Part shown: piece after piece, positions 1-5,793 of the stretch
Position numbering within the stretch: position 1 is the first letter of the stretch
How the letters are laid out: the number at the start of each line of letters is the position of its first letter
Source: Bacteroidales bacterium UBA4345
Lineage (GTDB): Bacteria > Bacteroidota > Bacteroidia > Bacteroidales > Paludibacteraceae
Reading direction: 5' to 3'
DNA: 7,623 bases
NCBI GenBank assembly: GCA_002396385.1
Contig: DGTD01000023.1
Span: 1-7,623, forward strand
Position numbers and translations under genes: made by a program
The notes under the pieces: model-generated
Seen by the model: the letters and a program-made list of their open reading frames with translations, nothing else
Told to the model about the DNA's origin: nothing
The model's database searches: none

Positions 1-2
1 AT

Positions 3-83
3 AAAAGCGCCATTGATTTACAGGCTTTTCGTTCTGGACTTAAATTCCATATTGGAGAAATACCAGAACCTTCACTACCATGA
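3..83 (+). CDS. 3' end of an unidentified ORF (partial, cut by window start)
   Basis: An open frame enters from the window edge and ends at TGA 81-83, giving 26 residues that end in GEIPEPSLP. The stretch is AT-rich like the toxin and immunity genes that follow and unlike the Rhs core. It sits just before an orphan Rhs tip, so it could be the tail of an immunity gene from a preceding displaced cassette; this is inference from position only. The piece is too short to assign a family, and a chance open frame of this length is possible. Confidence 0.3.
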   Translation, partial: KSAIDLQAFRSGLKFHIGEIPEPSLP

Positions 84-117
84 TATTAATAATGTTTAAT
101 TGGTATTGAATGTGTGT

Positions 118-1029
118 ATGCACACAACCAAAGCTATCGTAGCCTATAACCATTACGGCGAGGTGTTTGTGGAGGAACGCAACGGCAGTTGGGCTTCGCC
201 CTACCTGTTTAACGCCAAGGAGTTGGATGAGGAGACAGGGTTGTATTATTATGGGGCGAGGTACTTGGACCCTGCGGGAGCAAGGTGGCTGAGTGTGGAC
301 CCGAAGTGGGAGGATTATATAGGTGTATCTCCTTTTACATATTGCCATAATAATCCTATTTCAAGAATTGATATTGACGGGAACGATGATTTTGGATTAG
401 ATGAAACCACTGGAAAATTATCGAGAATAAATGTGACAAAGTCAAAGAATGACATCGTTTATGTTGGCGCTTACACACAGGATGGGACATTCAAAAAAGG
501 AGAAAAGTCTTTTTCTGTTGCTAAGGGAATTCTTAATGTAAAGGGCAATGACACAGATTTGTCCAAATCAGGAATTTCCGTACCTGTCGGAAGACAAAAG
601 GAAGCGGTAGATTTTATGGTTAATATGTCATTTAGTATTTATAGGGAAGTATCCGCATGGGCTTATCATACAAAGTCGGGAGAAGGCTTGGAAATTGCAC
701 CGTGGGATAAAAACACGTTTAAATCTGCTGTTACAGATAAATATAGCAAAGACCGAGGATTAGATAGCAAAGGGCTGAGAACATTCCACGTGCATACACA
801 CCCTGGAACAAAAACACCTATATCAGGTAAATTATATGGGCATGGTATTCCCTCTAAAAAAGACGTTTATACTCATGCACACTTAGCCAAAAGTGCAAAA
901 TACTATATTATTTCACGAATAGATGGCTTGACTCAGTATTACCCGAATAAATCAAACAACAGAAATTATCATGGCACAAGTAAAAAACAAGTTCCTTTTT
1001 CTCTTAAAAAGTATGCTGGCTATAAATAG
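118..1029 (+). CDS. Orphan Rhs tip with C-terminal JAB/JAMM-like toxin domain
   Basis: This 303-residue ORF carries only the end of an Rhs protein plus a toxin tip. Residues 13-88 hold the Rhs-associated core: YGEVFVEE, then YLFNAKELDEETGLYYYGAR (29-48), then the LSVDP hinge (58-62) and a closing NNP...DIDG segment. The variable C-terminal domain follows from about residue 90. It contains a JAMM-like zinc-protease signature: a candidate acidic residue E177, the H-x-H-x-H-P cluster (H224, H226, H228) and PSKKD (S246, D249). This fits the JAB-like toxin 1 family of polymorphic toxins; the expected activity, metal-dependent isopeptidase or peptidase action in a rival cell, is family knowledge. 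GC content is about 57% over 151-310 but about 35% over 391-540, so the domain is a chimera. A complete Rhs protein has over 1000 residues and an export route, both missing here, so this is probably a silent displaced module. The start is uncertain: ATG 118 is the first ATG, TTG 100 is also in frame, and a stop at 97-99 blocks anything upstream. Confidence 0.85.
   Translation: MHTTKAIVAYNHYGEVFVEERNGSWASPYLFNAKELDEETGLYYYGARYLDPAGARWLSVDPKWEDYIGVSPFTYCHNNPISRIDIDGNDDFGLDETTGKLSRINVTKSKNDIVYVGAYTQDGTFKKGEKSFSVAKGILNVKGNDTDLSKSGISVPVGRQKEAVDFMVNMSFSIYREVSAWAYHTKSGEGLEIAPWDKNTFKSAVTDKYSKDRGLDSKGLRTFHVHTHPGTKTPISGKLYGHGIPSKKDVYTHAHLAKSAKYYIISRIDGLTQYYPNKSNNRNYHGTSKKQVPFSLKKYAGYK
156..175 (+). repeat. 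Direct repeat copy 1 (Rhs core GEVFVE motif)
   Basis: The 20-bp sequence CGGYGAGGTGTTTGTGGAGG occurs here with C at the Y position and again at 1805-1824 with T, 19 of 20 identical. Both copies are read in the same frame as Gly-Glu-Val-Phe-Val-Glu of the Rhs core. Weaker similarity continues upstream (HTTKAIVAYN here, HITQNMVYIP in the other copy, with one codon of length difference). The copies lie 1649 bp apart and bracket the toxin and immunity genes. Confidence 0.85.
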
Positions 1030-1540
1030 TCTAGTATCATGTTCAAACATGAATACGTCACAAATCGTAGACGAATGTACAAGCAAGGTGATTTCTTACG
1101 TAAAACAAAAGCATATATACGAGACAAAATGTCTTACTATTTTATGTGAAGAGAAAAATGATCTGCTTATATTAGAAATCTATGCAAATTCCATTGATGA
1201 CGCAAAAAAAATAATACAAAAAGATGATTATTATATTTTTAATAAGACAGATTTTGAAATAGATGGTGATCCTGTCCGTAACATACCTAAGGAAGACGAA
1301 ATTTGGCTTCAAGAAACGGAATTTTTGTGCGCTATTAATCAAACAACAAATAATTATATTATTTTGGAGTGTGGAGAAGGAACCCCTGATTTGGATTGTA
1401 TTTTACAGTTACAAGAATTTATCCGCCACCCGGAAACCCCTTTTAAAGGAATAGAGGAGGCCTTAGTTGATGTAGATTGCGTAGGTACACCACCACCTCC
1501 TCCTGTAGAGGAGTCATTAAAGCCTGATTCTCGAAAATAG
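971..1540 (+). CDS. Candidate immunity lipoprotein, family not recognised
   Basis: This 189-residue product starts inside the end of the toxin ORF, overlapping it by 59 nt in another frame, as toxin/immunity pairs often do. The start at 971 is chosen because it gives a lipoprotein-like signal: Lys at 5 and 7, hydrophobic FLFLL and MLAINSLV, then a lipobox LVSC with Cys24. ATG 1013 is an alternative that would lose the basic N-terminus. The residues after Cys24 (SNMNTSQ) lack the acidic surface-export signal described for Bacteroidota lipoproteins, so a periplasm-facing location is more likely. The mature part has seven further cysteines (DEC, TKC, ILC, FLC, LEC, LDC, VDC) and ends with a GTPPPPP run and a short charged tail. 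GC is very low, 10 of 60 bases at 1201-1260. I recognise no Pfam family; the immunity role is inferred from position directly after the toxin and from size. Confidence 0.65.
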   Translation: MAQVKNKFLFLLKSMLAINSLVSCSNMNTSQIVDECTSKVISYVKQKHIYETKCLTILCEEKNDLLILEIYANSIDDAKKIIQKDDYYIFNKTDFEIDGDPVRNIPKEDEIWLQETEFLCAINQTTNNYIILECGEGTPDLDCILQLQEFIRHPETPFKGIEEALVDVDCVGTPPPPPVEESLKPDSRK

Positions 1541-1556
1541 TATATTTAATCTGTAA

Positions 1557-1829
1557 TTGCGTCAGAGGACTTCCGGTACTCTTGATACACCAAGAGGCTT
1601 TGCATACGTTCTTCTCCCCAGTTTGCAATGTTACCATATGAATGCTAAATTTGTAGCAAAAACGAACAAAGACGGGCAAATACAAGGATTAGCAACTAAT
1701 TCTGCACCAGCCCTCTACTTCTACCATCCCGACCACCTTGGCAGCACTGCGATGGTCACCGACCTTGGCGGCCACATTACCCAGAACATGGTGTACATCC
1801 CTTGCGGTGAGGTGTTTGTGGAGGTATAA
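1557..1829 (+). pseudogene. Truncated Rhs core fragment
   Basis: An open frame starting at TTG 1557 (first ATG at 1638) reads into an Rhs core from about FVAKTNKDGQIQG. It includes the hallmark YFYHPDHLGSTAMVTD segment and ends YIPCGEVFVEV-stop. In intact Bacteroidales Rhs proteins this segment is directly followed by the ...ERNGSWASPYLFNAKELDEETG part, which here sits upstream at about 157-270. The fragment therefore has no beginning and no tip. GC is about 57% over 1701-1820, matching the other core piece. The 1557-1640 part does not look like Rhs and may be foreign to it. I treat the whole as a remnant rather than a working gene, although a short peptide could be expressed. Confidence 0.75.
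1805..1824 (+). repeat. Direct repeat copy 2 (Rhs core GEVFVE motif)
   Basis: This is the second copy of the 20-bp core sequence also found at 156-175, with a single C-to-T difference. Identity to Rhs sequence ends immediately afterwards: the next codons are GTA and a TAA stop, followed by AT-rich sequence. It marks the downstream limit of the toxin island. Confidence 0.85.
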
Positions 1830-1916
1830 GCCATTTTTTAGGTGTAAAAAAACGATATATAAAGAAATTATTGAATGAATTCCGAATTGATATACATCCC
1901 ATTCGATAAAATTTCA

Positions 1917-1948
1917 CTTGAATTCTAACTGACGTCAAATTACATTTG
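1917..1948 (+). promoter_or_regulatory. Candidate Bacteroidota-type promoter (-33/-7)
   Basis: CTTG (1917-1920, three of four to the TTTG consensus) is followed after 20 bp by TACATTTG (1941-1948), an exact TAnnTTTG -7 box. Start of transcription would be near 1955, leaving a leader of about 235 nt before rubrerythrin. A short dyad (1936-1948) overlaps the -7 box and could be an operator. The identification rests on consensus match only. Confidence 0.4.
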
Positions 1949-2042
1949 AACGTTTGTGAAAAATTTACGCTTTTTCAACTAAAATTATAGGGCTGTATTG
2001 AAAAAAGGACGGAAAAGATCGTTAGCCAAACAGAAAATTCAA

Positions 2043-2050
2043 TACATTTG
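2043..2050 (+). promoter_or_regulatory. Second candidate -7 box upstream of rubrerythrin
   Basis: TACATTTG is an exact TAnnTTTG match, but no good TTTG is found 19-21 bp upstream. If used, transcription would begin near 2057 with a leader of about 130 nt. Chance occurrence is likely enough in AT-rich sequence to keep confidence low. Confidence 0.25.
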
Positions 2051-2189
2051 TTTTTTTGTATAGATATTATTTCTAATGTATTTAGACCAAATACTAAATA
2101 GATAAATATCAGACATTTTAACTCAACGAATTAACTTTCATTACTAATAAAGCAGTTCATAAAGAACAGCACAGACTAACTTTTACAAA

Positions 2190-2729
2190 ATGGCAAACAA
2201 GTATTCAGGCACAAAGACAGAAAAGAATCTGGAAGCTGCATTTGCGGGCGAAAGCCAAGCGCGTAACAAATACACTTATTTCGCATCGAAAGCAAAAAAA
2301 GAAGGATTTGAACAAATTGCGGATATTTTTCTAAAAACAGCAGAAAATGAAAAAGAACACGCAAAAATGTGGTTCAAAGAGTTGTCTGGTATAGGCTCTA
2401 CGGCTGAGAATCTGACAGATGCTGCCAATGGTGAGAACTACGAGTGGACTAATATGTACGAGCAGTTCGCTAAAACCGCGGACGAGGAGGGTTTTACCGA
2501 ATTAGCCGAAAAATTCCGATTAGTAGCCGCTATTGAAAAACGACACGAAGAGCGTTACAGGGCTCTTCTGAAAAATATTGAGACACAAAAAGTATTCGAA
2601 AAGAGCGAGGTGAAAGTTTGGGAATGCAGAAACTGCGGTCATATTGTGGTAGGCACCAAGGCTCCTGAAGTATGTCCGACTTGTAATCATCCACAAGCGT
2701 ATTTCGAGGTTCACGCAGAAAACTATTGA
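2190..2729 (+). CDS. rbr: Rubrerythrin (peroxide-reducing diiron/rubredoxin protein)
   Basis: The product has 179 residues, normal length for the family. The N-terminal ferritin-like four-helix domain carries both diiron motifs: E21 ([10 protein letters not shown]) with E54-x-x-H57, and E82/E85 (GENYEW) with E116-x-x-H119. The C-terminal rubredoxin-like domain has C146-x-x-C149 and C162-x-x-C165, which bind one iron. Rubrerythrin is a cytoplasmic NAD(P)H-linked peroxidase that reduces hydrogen peroxide to water in anaerobes, with electrons entering through the rubredoxin iron. The start ATG 2190 follows an A-rich ACAAA stretch and matches the usual family N-terminus; there is no Shine-Dalgarno motif, as expected in this phylum. 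The gene appears to stand alone, with a terminator 22 bp after its stop. All expected metal ligands are present, so it should be active. Confidence 0.97.
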   Translation: MANKYSGTKTEKNLEAAFAGESQARNKYTYFASKAKKEGFEQIADIFLKTAENEKEHAKMWFKELSGIGSTAENLTDAANGENYEWTNMYEQFAKTADEEGFTELAEKFRLVAAIEKRHEERYRALLKNIETQKVFEKSEVKVWECRNCGHIVVGTKAPEVCPTCNHPQAYFEVHAENY

Positions 2730-2750
2730 TATCTAACATACAGACAAGCA

Positions 2751-2780
2751 AAGAAAAGCGGATTTTAATCCGCTTTTCTT
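2751..2780. terminator. Bidirectional intrinsic terminator
   Basis: A perfect 14-bp inverted repeat, AAGAAAAGCGGATT and AATCCGCTTTTCTT, is separated by only TT, so the real loop will be 4 nt or more. The stem has a GC-rich centre flanked by A and T runs, giving a U-rich tail on either strand. It lies between the convergent rubrerythrin and DUF4846 genes, and its right edge is one base from the latter's stop codon, so it can end both transcripts. Confidence 0.9.
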
Positions 2781-2781
2781 A

Positions 2782-3554
2782 TTAGAATCGCCTTATCTCG
2801 CCCGGATAATAGAGAAACGGACCTAAGCGGAACGATGATTCAGTGCCATCGACGGTAAACCACGGAGCAGAAAATGGGTGTTTCAAATTACGAAGCAGAT
2901 GCAGGTCGCGGGCAGGTGTATTACCTTCAGCAAGCAGGAAAGCGCGTTTTCCTGTGGTTTTATTCACAGCAACATCGACCACCAACACAGCATGACCATA
3001 TTTGGCTTTACCCCGGGCCGGATAGACAAAAACGTCGCCAGGCATTATATCCATGGTATTCACCTGCGATAAATATTTGCTGAGCGACAAAGTGCTGGCC
3101 ATTCCATAAACTTTTTTCAAATATGTTTCAAAAGACTTTCTCGAATTTCCTCCACTATAGTTCATTTGTCTACCGTTTACGTCTTTGTAACCAATCTGTG
3201 CGAACTGTTTGTTTTATACAAATATTCGGCATGCAAACGTATGCACGCATCGGCGCACTGTTCCCAGTTACTTATTAGAGGAACATCTAGCACTGCGTAA
3301 TTCAATTGCTGCAGGTTGGCGTTTCCACCTGTGAACAACTGGACTTTAGTGCCAGCTCCCTTTAATTTTATATTGCGTAAAAACGAAGTAAATCCGCCGT
3401 TATCAATACGTTGGAAACCAATCGGAGCCGGAATATCACCAATATGCGAGTAGTTATGCGGATTACTGTGTGAAACTGTATACAGATAAATACCGGCAAA
3501 ACATACCAAGACTAATAGCAAGAGTAATAGTATTTTCAGAATACGCTTAACCAT
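2782..3554 (-). pseudogene. DUF4846-family protein, split by a frameshift
   Basis: Two minus-strand open frames are halves of one gene. The first (3554 down to 3177) encodes a basic N-terminus, a leucine-rich signal or membrane anchor (residues 4-25) and the family segment HIGDIPAPIGFQRID...GGFTSFLRNIKLK to CADACIRLHAEYLYK. The second (ending 2782) encodes YSGGNSRKSFETYLKKVYGMAS, PGDVFVYPA, YGHAVLVVDVA and LLAEGNTPARD. After residue 114 the first frame runs into a stop. Reading the other frame across the same place gives a smooth NKQFAQIGYKDVNGRQMNYSGG join. Adding one A to the AAAA run (T-run 3212-3215 on the given strand) restores 774 nt, or 257 residues, a length normal for the family. The GDVFVYPA...GHAVLVVD pattern resembles CHAP or NlpC/P60-like folds, but the function is unknown. 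It is either a true recent pseudogene or a sequencing error in a homopolymer. No clear minus-strand TAnnTTTG box lies upstream. Confidence 0.85.
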
Positions 3555-3666
3555 AATTCTTAATTAGTAGTCATTATTTTTTATAAGAACAACCTGTAAT
3601 TTTTTCGAGCGAGAGATAGTCAGTAAAATAAACTATGTTAACGATTATTTCCAACAATTTTCTAGC

Positions 3667-3674
3667 TAATTTTG
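3667..3674 (+). promoter_or_regulatory. Candidate -7 box for the YbaK-type gene
   Basis: TAATTTTG exactly matches TAnnTTTG; the -33 side is poor. Transcription would begin near 3681, ten or so bases before ATG 3692 and well after ATG 3635. If real, the box excludes the upstream ATG as a start. Confidence 0.35.
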
Positions 3675-3691
3675 TGAAAAATATAGAAAAG

Positions 3692-4240
3692 ATGGAACTT
3701 TACAACGGGCAACCAGCAGAACTTGACGGCAGAAGTGAAGCAGAAAGAAACGTATATGCTTTATTAAACAAACTCGGTATACCATATTCCACACTATGCC
3801 ATGAAGCAGCCTTTACGATGGAAGAATGTGCAAAGGTTGAAAGAACACTTGGTGCACCTATATGTAAAAACCTTTTCCTATGCAATCGGCAACAGACCCA
3901 ATTTTACCTGGTTATGCTACCGGCCGACAAAGTATTCAAAACCAAAGAAATCACCTCGCAACTTGGTTGTGCGAGACTGTCATTTGCAAGCGAAAATAAC
4001 ATGGTTGAATTGCTACATATACATCCGGGTGCTGTTTCGCCAATGGGTTTGATGAACGACAGCCGTAAAAAAGTGTTGTTGGTTATTGACAAAGACCTGT
4101 TTGACAACGACTTGTTCGGTTGCCATCCTTGTGTAAATACTGCGTCGCTAAAGTTATCTATCAACGATCTGACCCAGGTTTTCATGCCAGCTATTGAACA
4201 CGAATACCGTGTTGTAGAGCTAAAGGGAGAAGAGGACTGA
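3692..4240 (+). CDS. YbaK/ProX-type aminoacyl-tRNA deacylase (tRNA editing)
   Basis: The 182-residue product belongs to the YbaK / prolyl-tRNA synthetase-associated domain family. These free-standing cytoplasmic enzymes hydrolyse mischarged tRNA, typically Ala-tRNA(Pro) or Cys-tRNA(Pro), to keep translation accurate. Visible family features are the N-terminal NGQPAELDGRSEAE, the active-site lysine segment C58-K59-N60-LFLCNR, the HPGAVSPMGLMND loop (111-123) and GCHPCVNTASLKLS (143-156). The closest named group is ProXp-ala/PrdX; the exact substrate cannot be read from sequence. ATG 3635 is in frame and would add 19 residues (LTIISNNFLANFVKNIEK), but family members begin near NGxPAELDGR. A -7 box lies between the two ATGs, and the bases before 3692 are A-rich as in Bacteroidota translation starts, so 3692 is preferred. 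The gene is divergent from DUF4846 and convergent with the AraC gene, whose stop lies 8 bp away with no room for a terminator. Confidence 0.9.
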   Translation: MELYNGQPAELDGRSEAERNVYALLNKLGIPYSTLCHEAAFTMEECAKVERTLGAPICKNLFLCNRQQTQFYLVMLPADKVFKTKEITSQLGCARLSFASENNMVELLHIHPGAVSPMGLMNDSRKKVLLVIDKDLFDNDLFGCHPCVNTASLKLSINDLTQVFMPAIEHEYRVVELKGEED

Positions 4241-4248
4241 ACACTTAT

Positions 4249-5382
4249 TTACACCAGTTTTTGGCTGACCTTCCATGCGACAGGACTGGTTCCGGTAATT
4301 TCCTTAAAGTGACGGCTGAAGTTTGTCTGGTCGGAGTAGCCGACCCGTGTGCAAATGTCGGCAAGCGTAAGAGATGGATTTTCACGCATAATACCCTTAG
4401 CCTCGGCTATTCGGAGTTCATTGATAAAAGAATTGAAATTTTTACCCTCGTTTTGATTGATTGTGGCGGAAAGTGTGTTCCTGTTTGTTCCCAGTAACTG
4501 CGCCAGCTGTACAATTGTGATACCAGAACGCAAATAGTACTTGTTAGTTATTACGCGGTTTCGCCAACTTTTCCAAATTTCACTTGCATCGGAACGGCCG
4601 GCAGGGTAGTCGTCGGACTGAGTTGCGATGTTATCGTTCGCTTTCTTCTCGTTAGGCAGGAAGGTTTTCGGATACTGGACATATATAAAGCCAGAACCAA
4701 AGTAAAGCAACACAATCAGAAGGTTGGCTATAGCGCAAACTATCTGGTTCGGAGATAAGGAAACCACAAAAGTTAGAGAAAACACAATAATCGTAAGGAT
4801 AAAACTACTGCGAATATACGACAAACCGGTTTTTGATGTAGGGCTCGAAGTATTTGACTCAGTGGCTGCCAACTCTTTTTCCTCTTTAAAAAAAATATAT
4901 ATATAATAAATAGCGGTTCCTATATAGTAGAAAAACCACAAAGTCCGGATTAGGACATCTGGAGCATCTGCTGTAAAAATGTTGTCGAAATAATAGCTAT
5001 AGCTATCGATGCGGTGATAACCCTTTGTTGCTATACAAATGCCGCATGCAGTTGAGAAGAAAAGGAAGGGAGCAACGGTCTTTATAATGGATTTTAAATT
5101 TAAATATTTGGAAGTCATCATATTAACATGCGAAATGCCGAGCAAATGAATTTGGAATGAGGTTGTGAATATAAACGGCAGACAAAATAAGTCTGTCGGA
5201 TAATAACTCGACTTGAAAGCGCAATAAACACCCAAATAAACAAAGGTAAACGACAGTAACCTGAGAGAAATGGTGTAGTTAGTAGTGTCGATATTTTTGG
5301 GTAGGGGTATAACAAGCGAGACAACCGCCATTACAAACAATCCTACTACCAAACTATTTAATAAAAGACTAAAAATACCCAT
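4249..5382 (-). CDS. Membrane-anchored AraC-family transcriptional regulator (7TM-HTH)
   Basis: The 377-residue product combines a membrane domain with a DNA-binding tail. Seven hydrophobic segments are visible at about 5-27, 40-57, 63-83, 101-118, 145-165, 191-209 and 213-235. A polar linker (about 240-270) leads to a C-terminal AraC/XylS domain (about 270-375). That domain has two helix-turn-helix units: VQLAQLLGTNRNTLSATIN (near 290-309) and LADICTRVGYSDQTNFSRHF (near 340-359), the second being the classic family signature. The regulator should sit in the inner membrane and bind DNA from the cytoplasmic side, sensing a membrane or periplasmic signal; that is inferred from architecture. Soluble AraC proteins are about 280-300 residues, so the N-terminal half is a distinct sensor. 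It is divergent from the porin-symporter pair, its likeliest target. An 8-A run on the sense-opposite strand near 4888-4895 falls in the KEEK segment and does not break the frame. Confidence 0.92.
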   Translation of the reverse strand: MGIFSLLLNSLVVGLFVMAVVSLVIPLPKNIDTTNYTISLRLLSFTFVYLGVYCAFKSSYYPTDLFCLPFIFTTSFQIHLLGISHVNMMTSKYLNLKSIIKTVAPFLFFSTACGICIATKGYHRIDSYSYYFDNIFTADAPDVLIRTLWFFYYIGTAIYYIYIFFKEEKELAATESNTSSPTSKTGLSYIRSSFILTIIVFSLTFVVSLSPNQIVCAIANLLIVLLYFGSGFIYVQYPKTFLPNEKKANDNIATQSDDYPAGRSDASEIWKSWRNRVITNKYYLRSGITIVQLAQLLGTNRNTLSATINQNEGKNFNSFINELRIAEAKGIMRENPSLTLADICTRVGYSDQTNFSRHFKEITGTSPVAWKVSQKLV

Positions 5383-5478
5383 AAAAATAAAATCTACATC
5401 AGAGTTTTTCCTCTCTGAACAAGCATACGAACATGCAGAAACAATTTCTTCATGTTAATCTAAAGGCTTCCGTATCTT

Positions 5479-5486
5479 CAAAATTA
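5479..5486 (-). promoter_or_regulatory. Candidate -7 box for the AraC-type regulator
   Basis: The plus strand reads CAAAATTA, which is TAATTTTG on the minus strand, an exact TAnnTTTG. No good TTTG is seen at the -33 distance. Transcription would start near 5472, giving a leader of about 90 nt before ATG 5382. Confidence 0.3.
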
Positions 5487-5734
5487 AGAAATTTTTCAAT
5501 ATATAAGAATACATTAACTTATTTCTTTTAGTATTAATTGTCTTGTTAATATACTATAACGGAAATAAGGTGTCCGATAAGTCGCATTTGTAGGTTTTAA
5601 CAAGATTATTTGTACGTAATATCACGGTTAAAACGTGTTCAGGATAACGAATAGCGGTCAGTTTATTTTGAAGGGATGATGCGGATAAACAGCTTTCAAA
5701 AGGGAAATGAGCGGGGCTTATGAAAAAGCAGAAC

Positions 5735-5765
5735 TTTTTTTTATGTGATATTATTTTTAATTTTG
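5735..5765 (+). promoter_or_regulatory. Candidate porin-symporter promoter (-33/-7)
   Basis: A T-run beginning at 5735 offers TTTT (5735-5738) at the -33 position, 19 bp before TAATTTTG (5758-5765), an exact TAnnTTTG box. Predicted transcription start is near 5772, about 22 nt before ATG 5794. Position and spacing make this the best promoter call in the window. Confidence 0.5.
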
Positions 5766-5788
5766 AGATTTTGTAAAATTCAAAATCT
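5766..5788. promoter_or_regulatory. Perfect 8-bp dyad at the porin start (possible operator or leader hairpin)
   Basis: AGATTTTG and CAAAATCT are exact inverted repeats separated by 7 bases. The dyad begins right after the -7 box, covers the predicted transcription start and ends 5 bp before ATG 5794. It could be a regulator site that blocks initiation, or a weak AU-rich hairpin hiding the start codon. A chance AT-rich palindrome cannot be excluded. Confidence 0.4.
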
Positions 5789-5793
5789 AATAC

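Larger units (their letters stand above)
1830..2189. other. Intergenic region between Rhs remnant and rubrerythrin
   Basis: These 360 bases are AT-rich and hold no credible gene. An A/T-only hairpin (TTTTTTA, loop GGTG, TAAAAAA) lies at 1834-1851, just after the Rhs remnant; it is weak as a terminator. An 8-bp palindrome TGACGTCA is at 1930-1937, and a CAAAT-TAC-ATTTG dyad at 1936-1948 overlaps a promoter-like box. Two exact TAnnTTTG boxes are listed separately. The region is the junction between accessory island and backbone and must contain the rubrerythrin promoter. Confidence 0.7.
5383..5793. other. Divergent regulatory region between AraC gene and porin
   Basis: These 411 bases hold no credible gene. 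They must contain the promoters of both flanking genes. An exact -7 box points each way (5479-5486 on the minus strand, 5758-5765 on the plus strand), and an 8-bp dyad lies just before the porin start. Most of the centre (about 5490-5730) shows no motif that I can name. The length is generous for a simple divergent promoter and leaves room for regulator sites. Confidence 0.75.

Noticed and set aside
111..126. TGTGTG-TATG-CACACA hairpin near the Rhs junction as a recombination site.
   Set aside because: The 6-bp stem is simple dinucleotide repeat, with no second copy near the other junction.
1443..1685. Minus-strand open frame across the end of the immunity gene and the filler.
   Set aside because: It crosses the real coding strand, has no recognisable family and only a weak start context.
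2440..2460. Asn88 in rubrerythrin (YEWTNMY) looked like loss of an acidic diiron ligand.
   Set aside because: By alignment to the known family pattern the ligand carboxylates are E82 and E85 in GENYEW; both are present, and residue 88 is not a ligand.
2782..3554. Two separate minus-strand genes.
   Set aside because: The second frame extends upstream in register with the first half after a one-base correction, and the sum gives a normal DUF4846 length.
3635..3691. Longer start (ATG 3635) for the YbaK-type deacylase.
   Set aside because: The extra residues do not fit the family N-terminus, and a -7 box lies between this ATG and the one at 3692.
4888..4912. A-run followed by TATATATATA as a possible slippage or regulatory repeat.
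   Set aside because: It lies inside the AraC-type gene and encodes the FF-IYIYYIY part of a membrane helix in frame; no disruption is seen.
5400..5417. CAGAG...CTCTG inverted repeat upstream of the regulator.
   Set aside because: It has only five pairs with an 8-nt loop and no run of T, so it is too weak to call.
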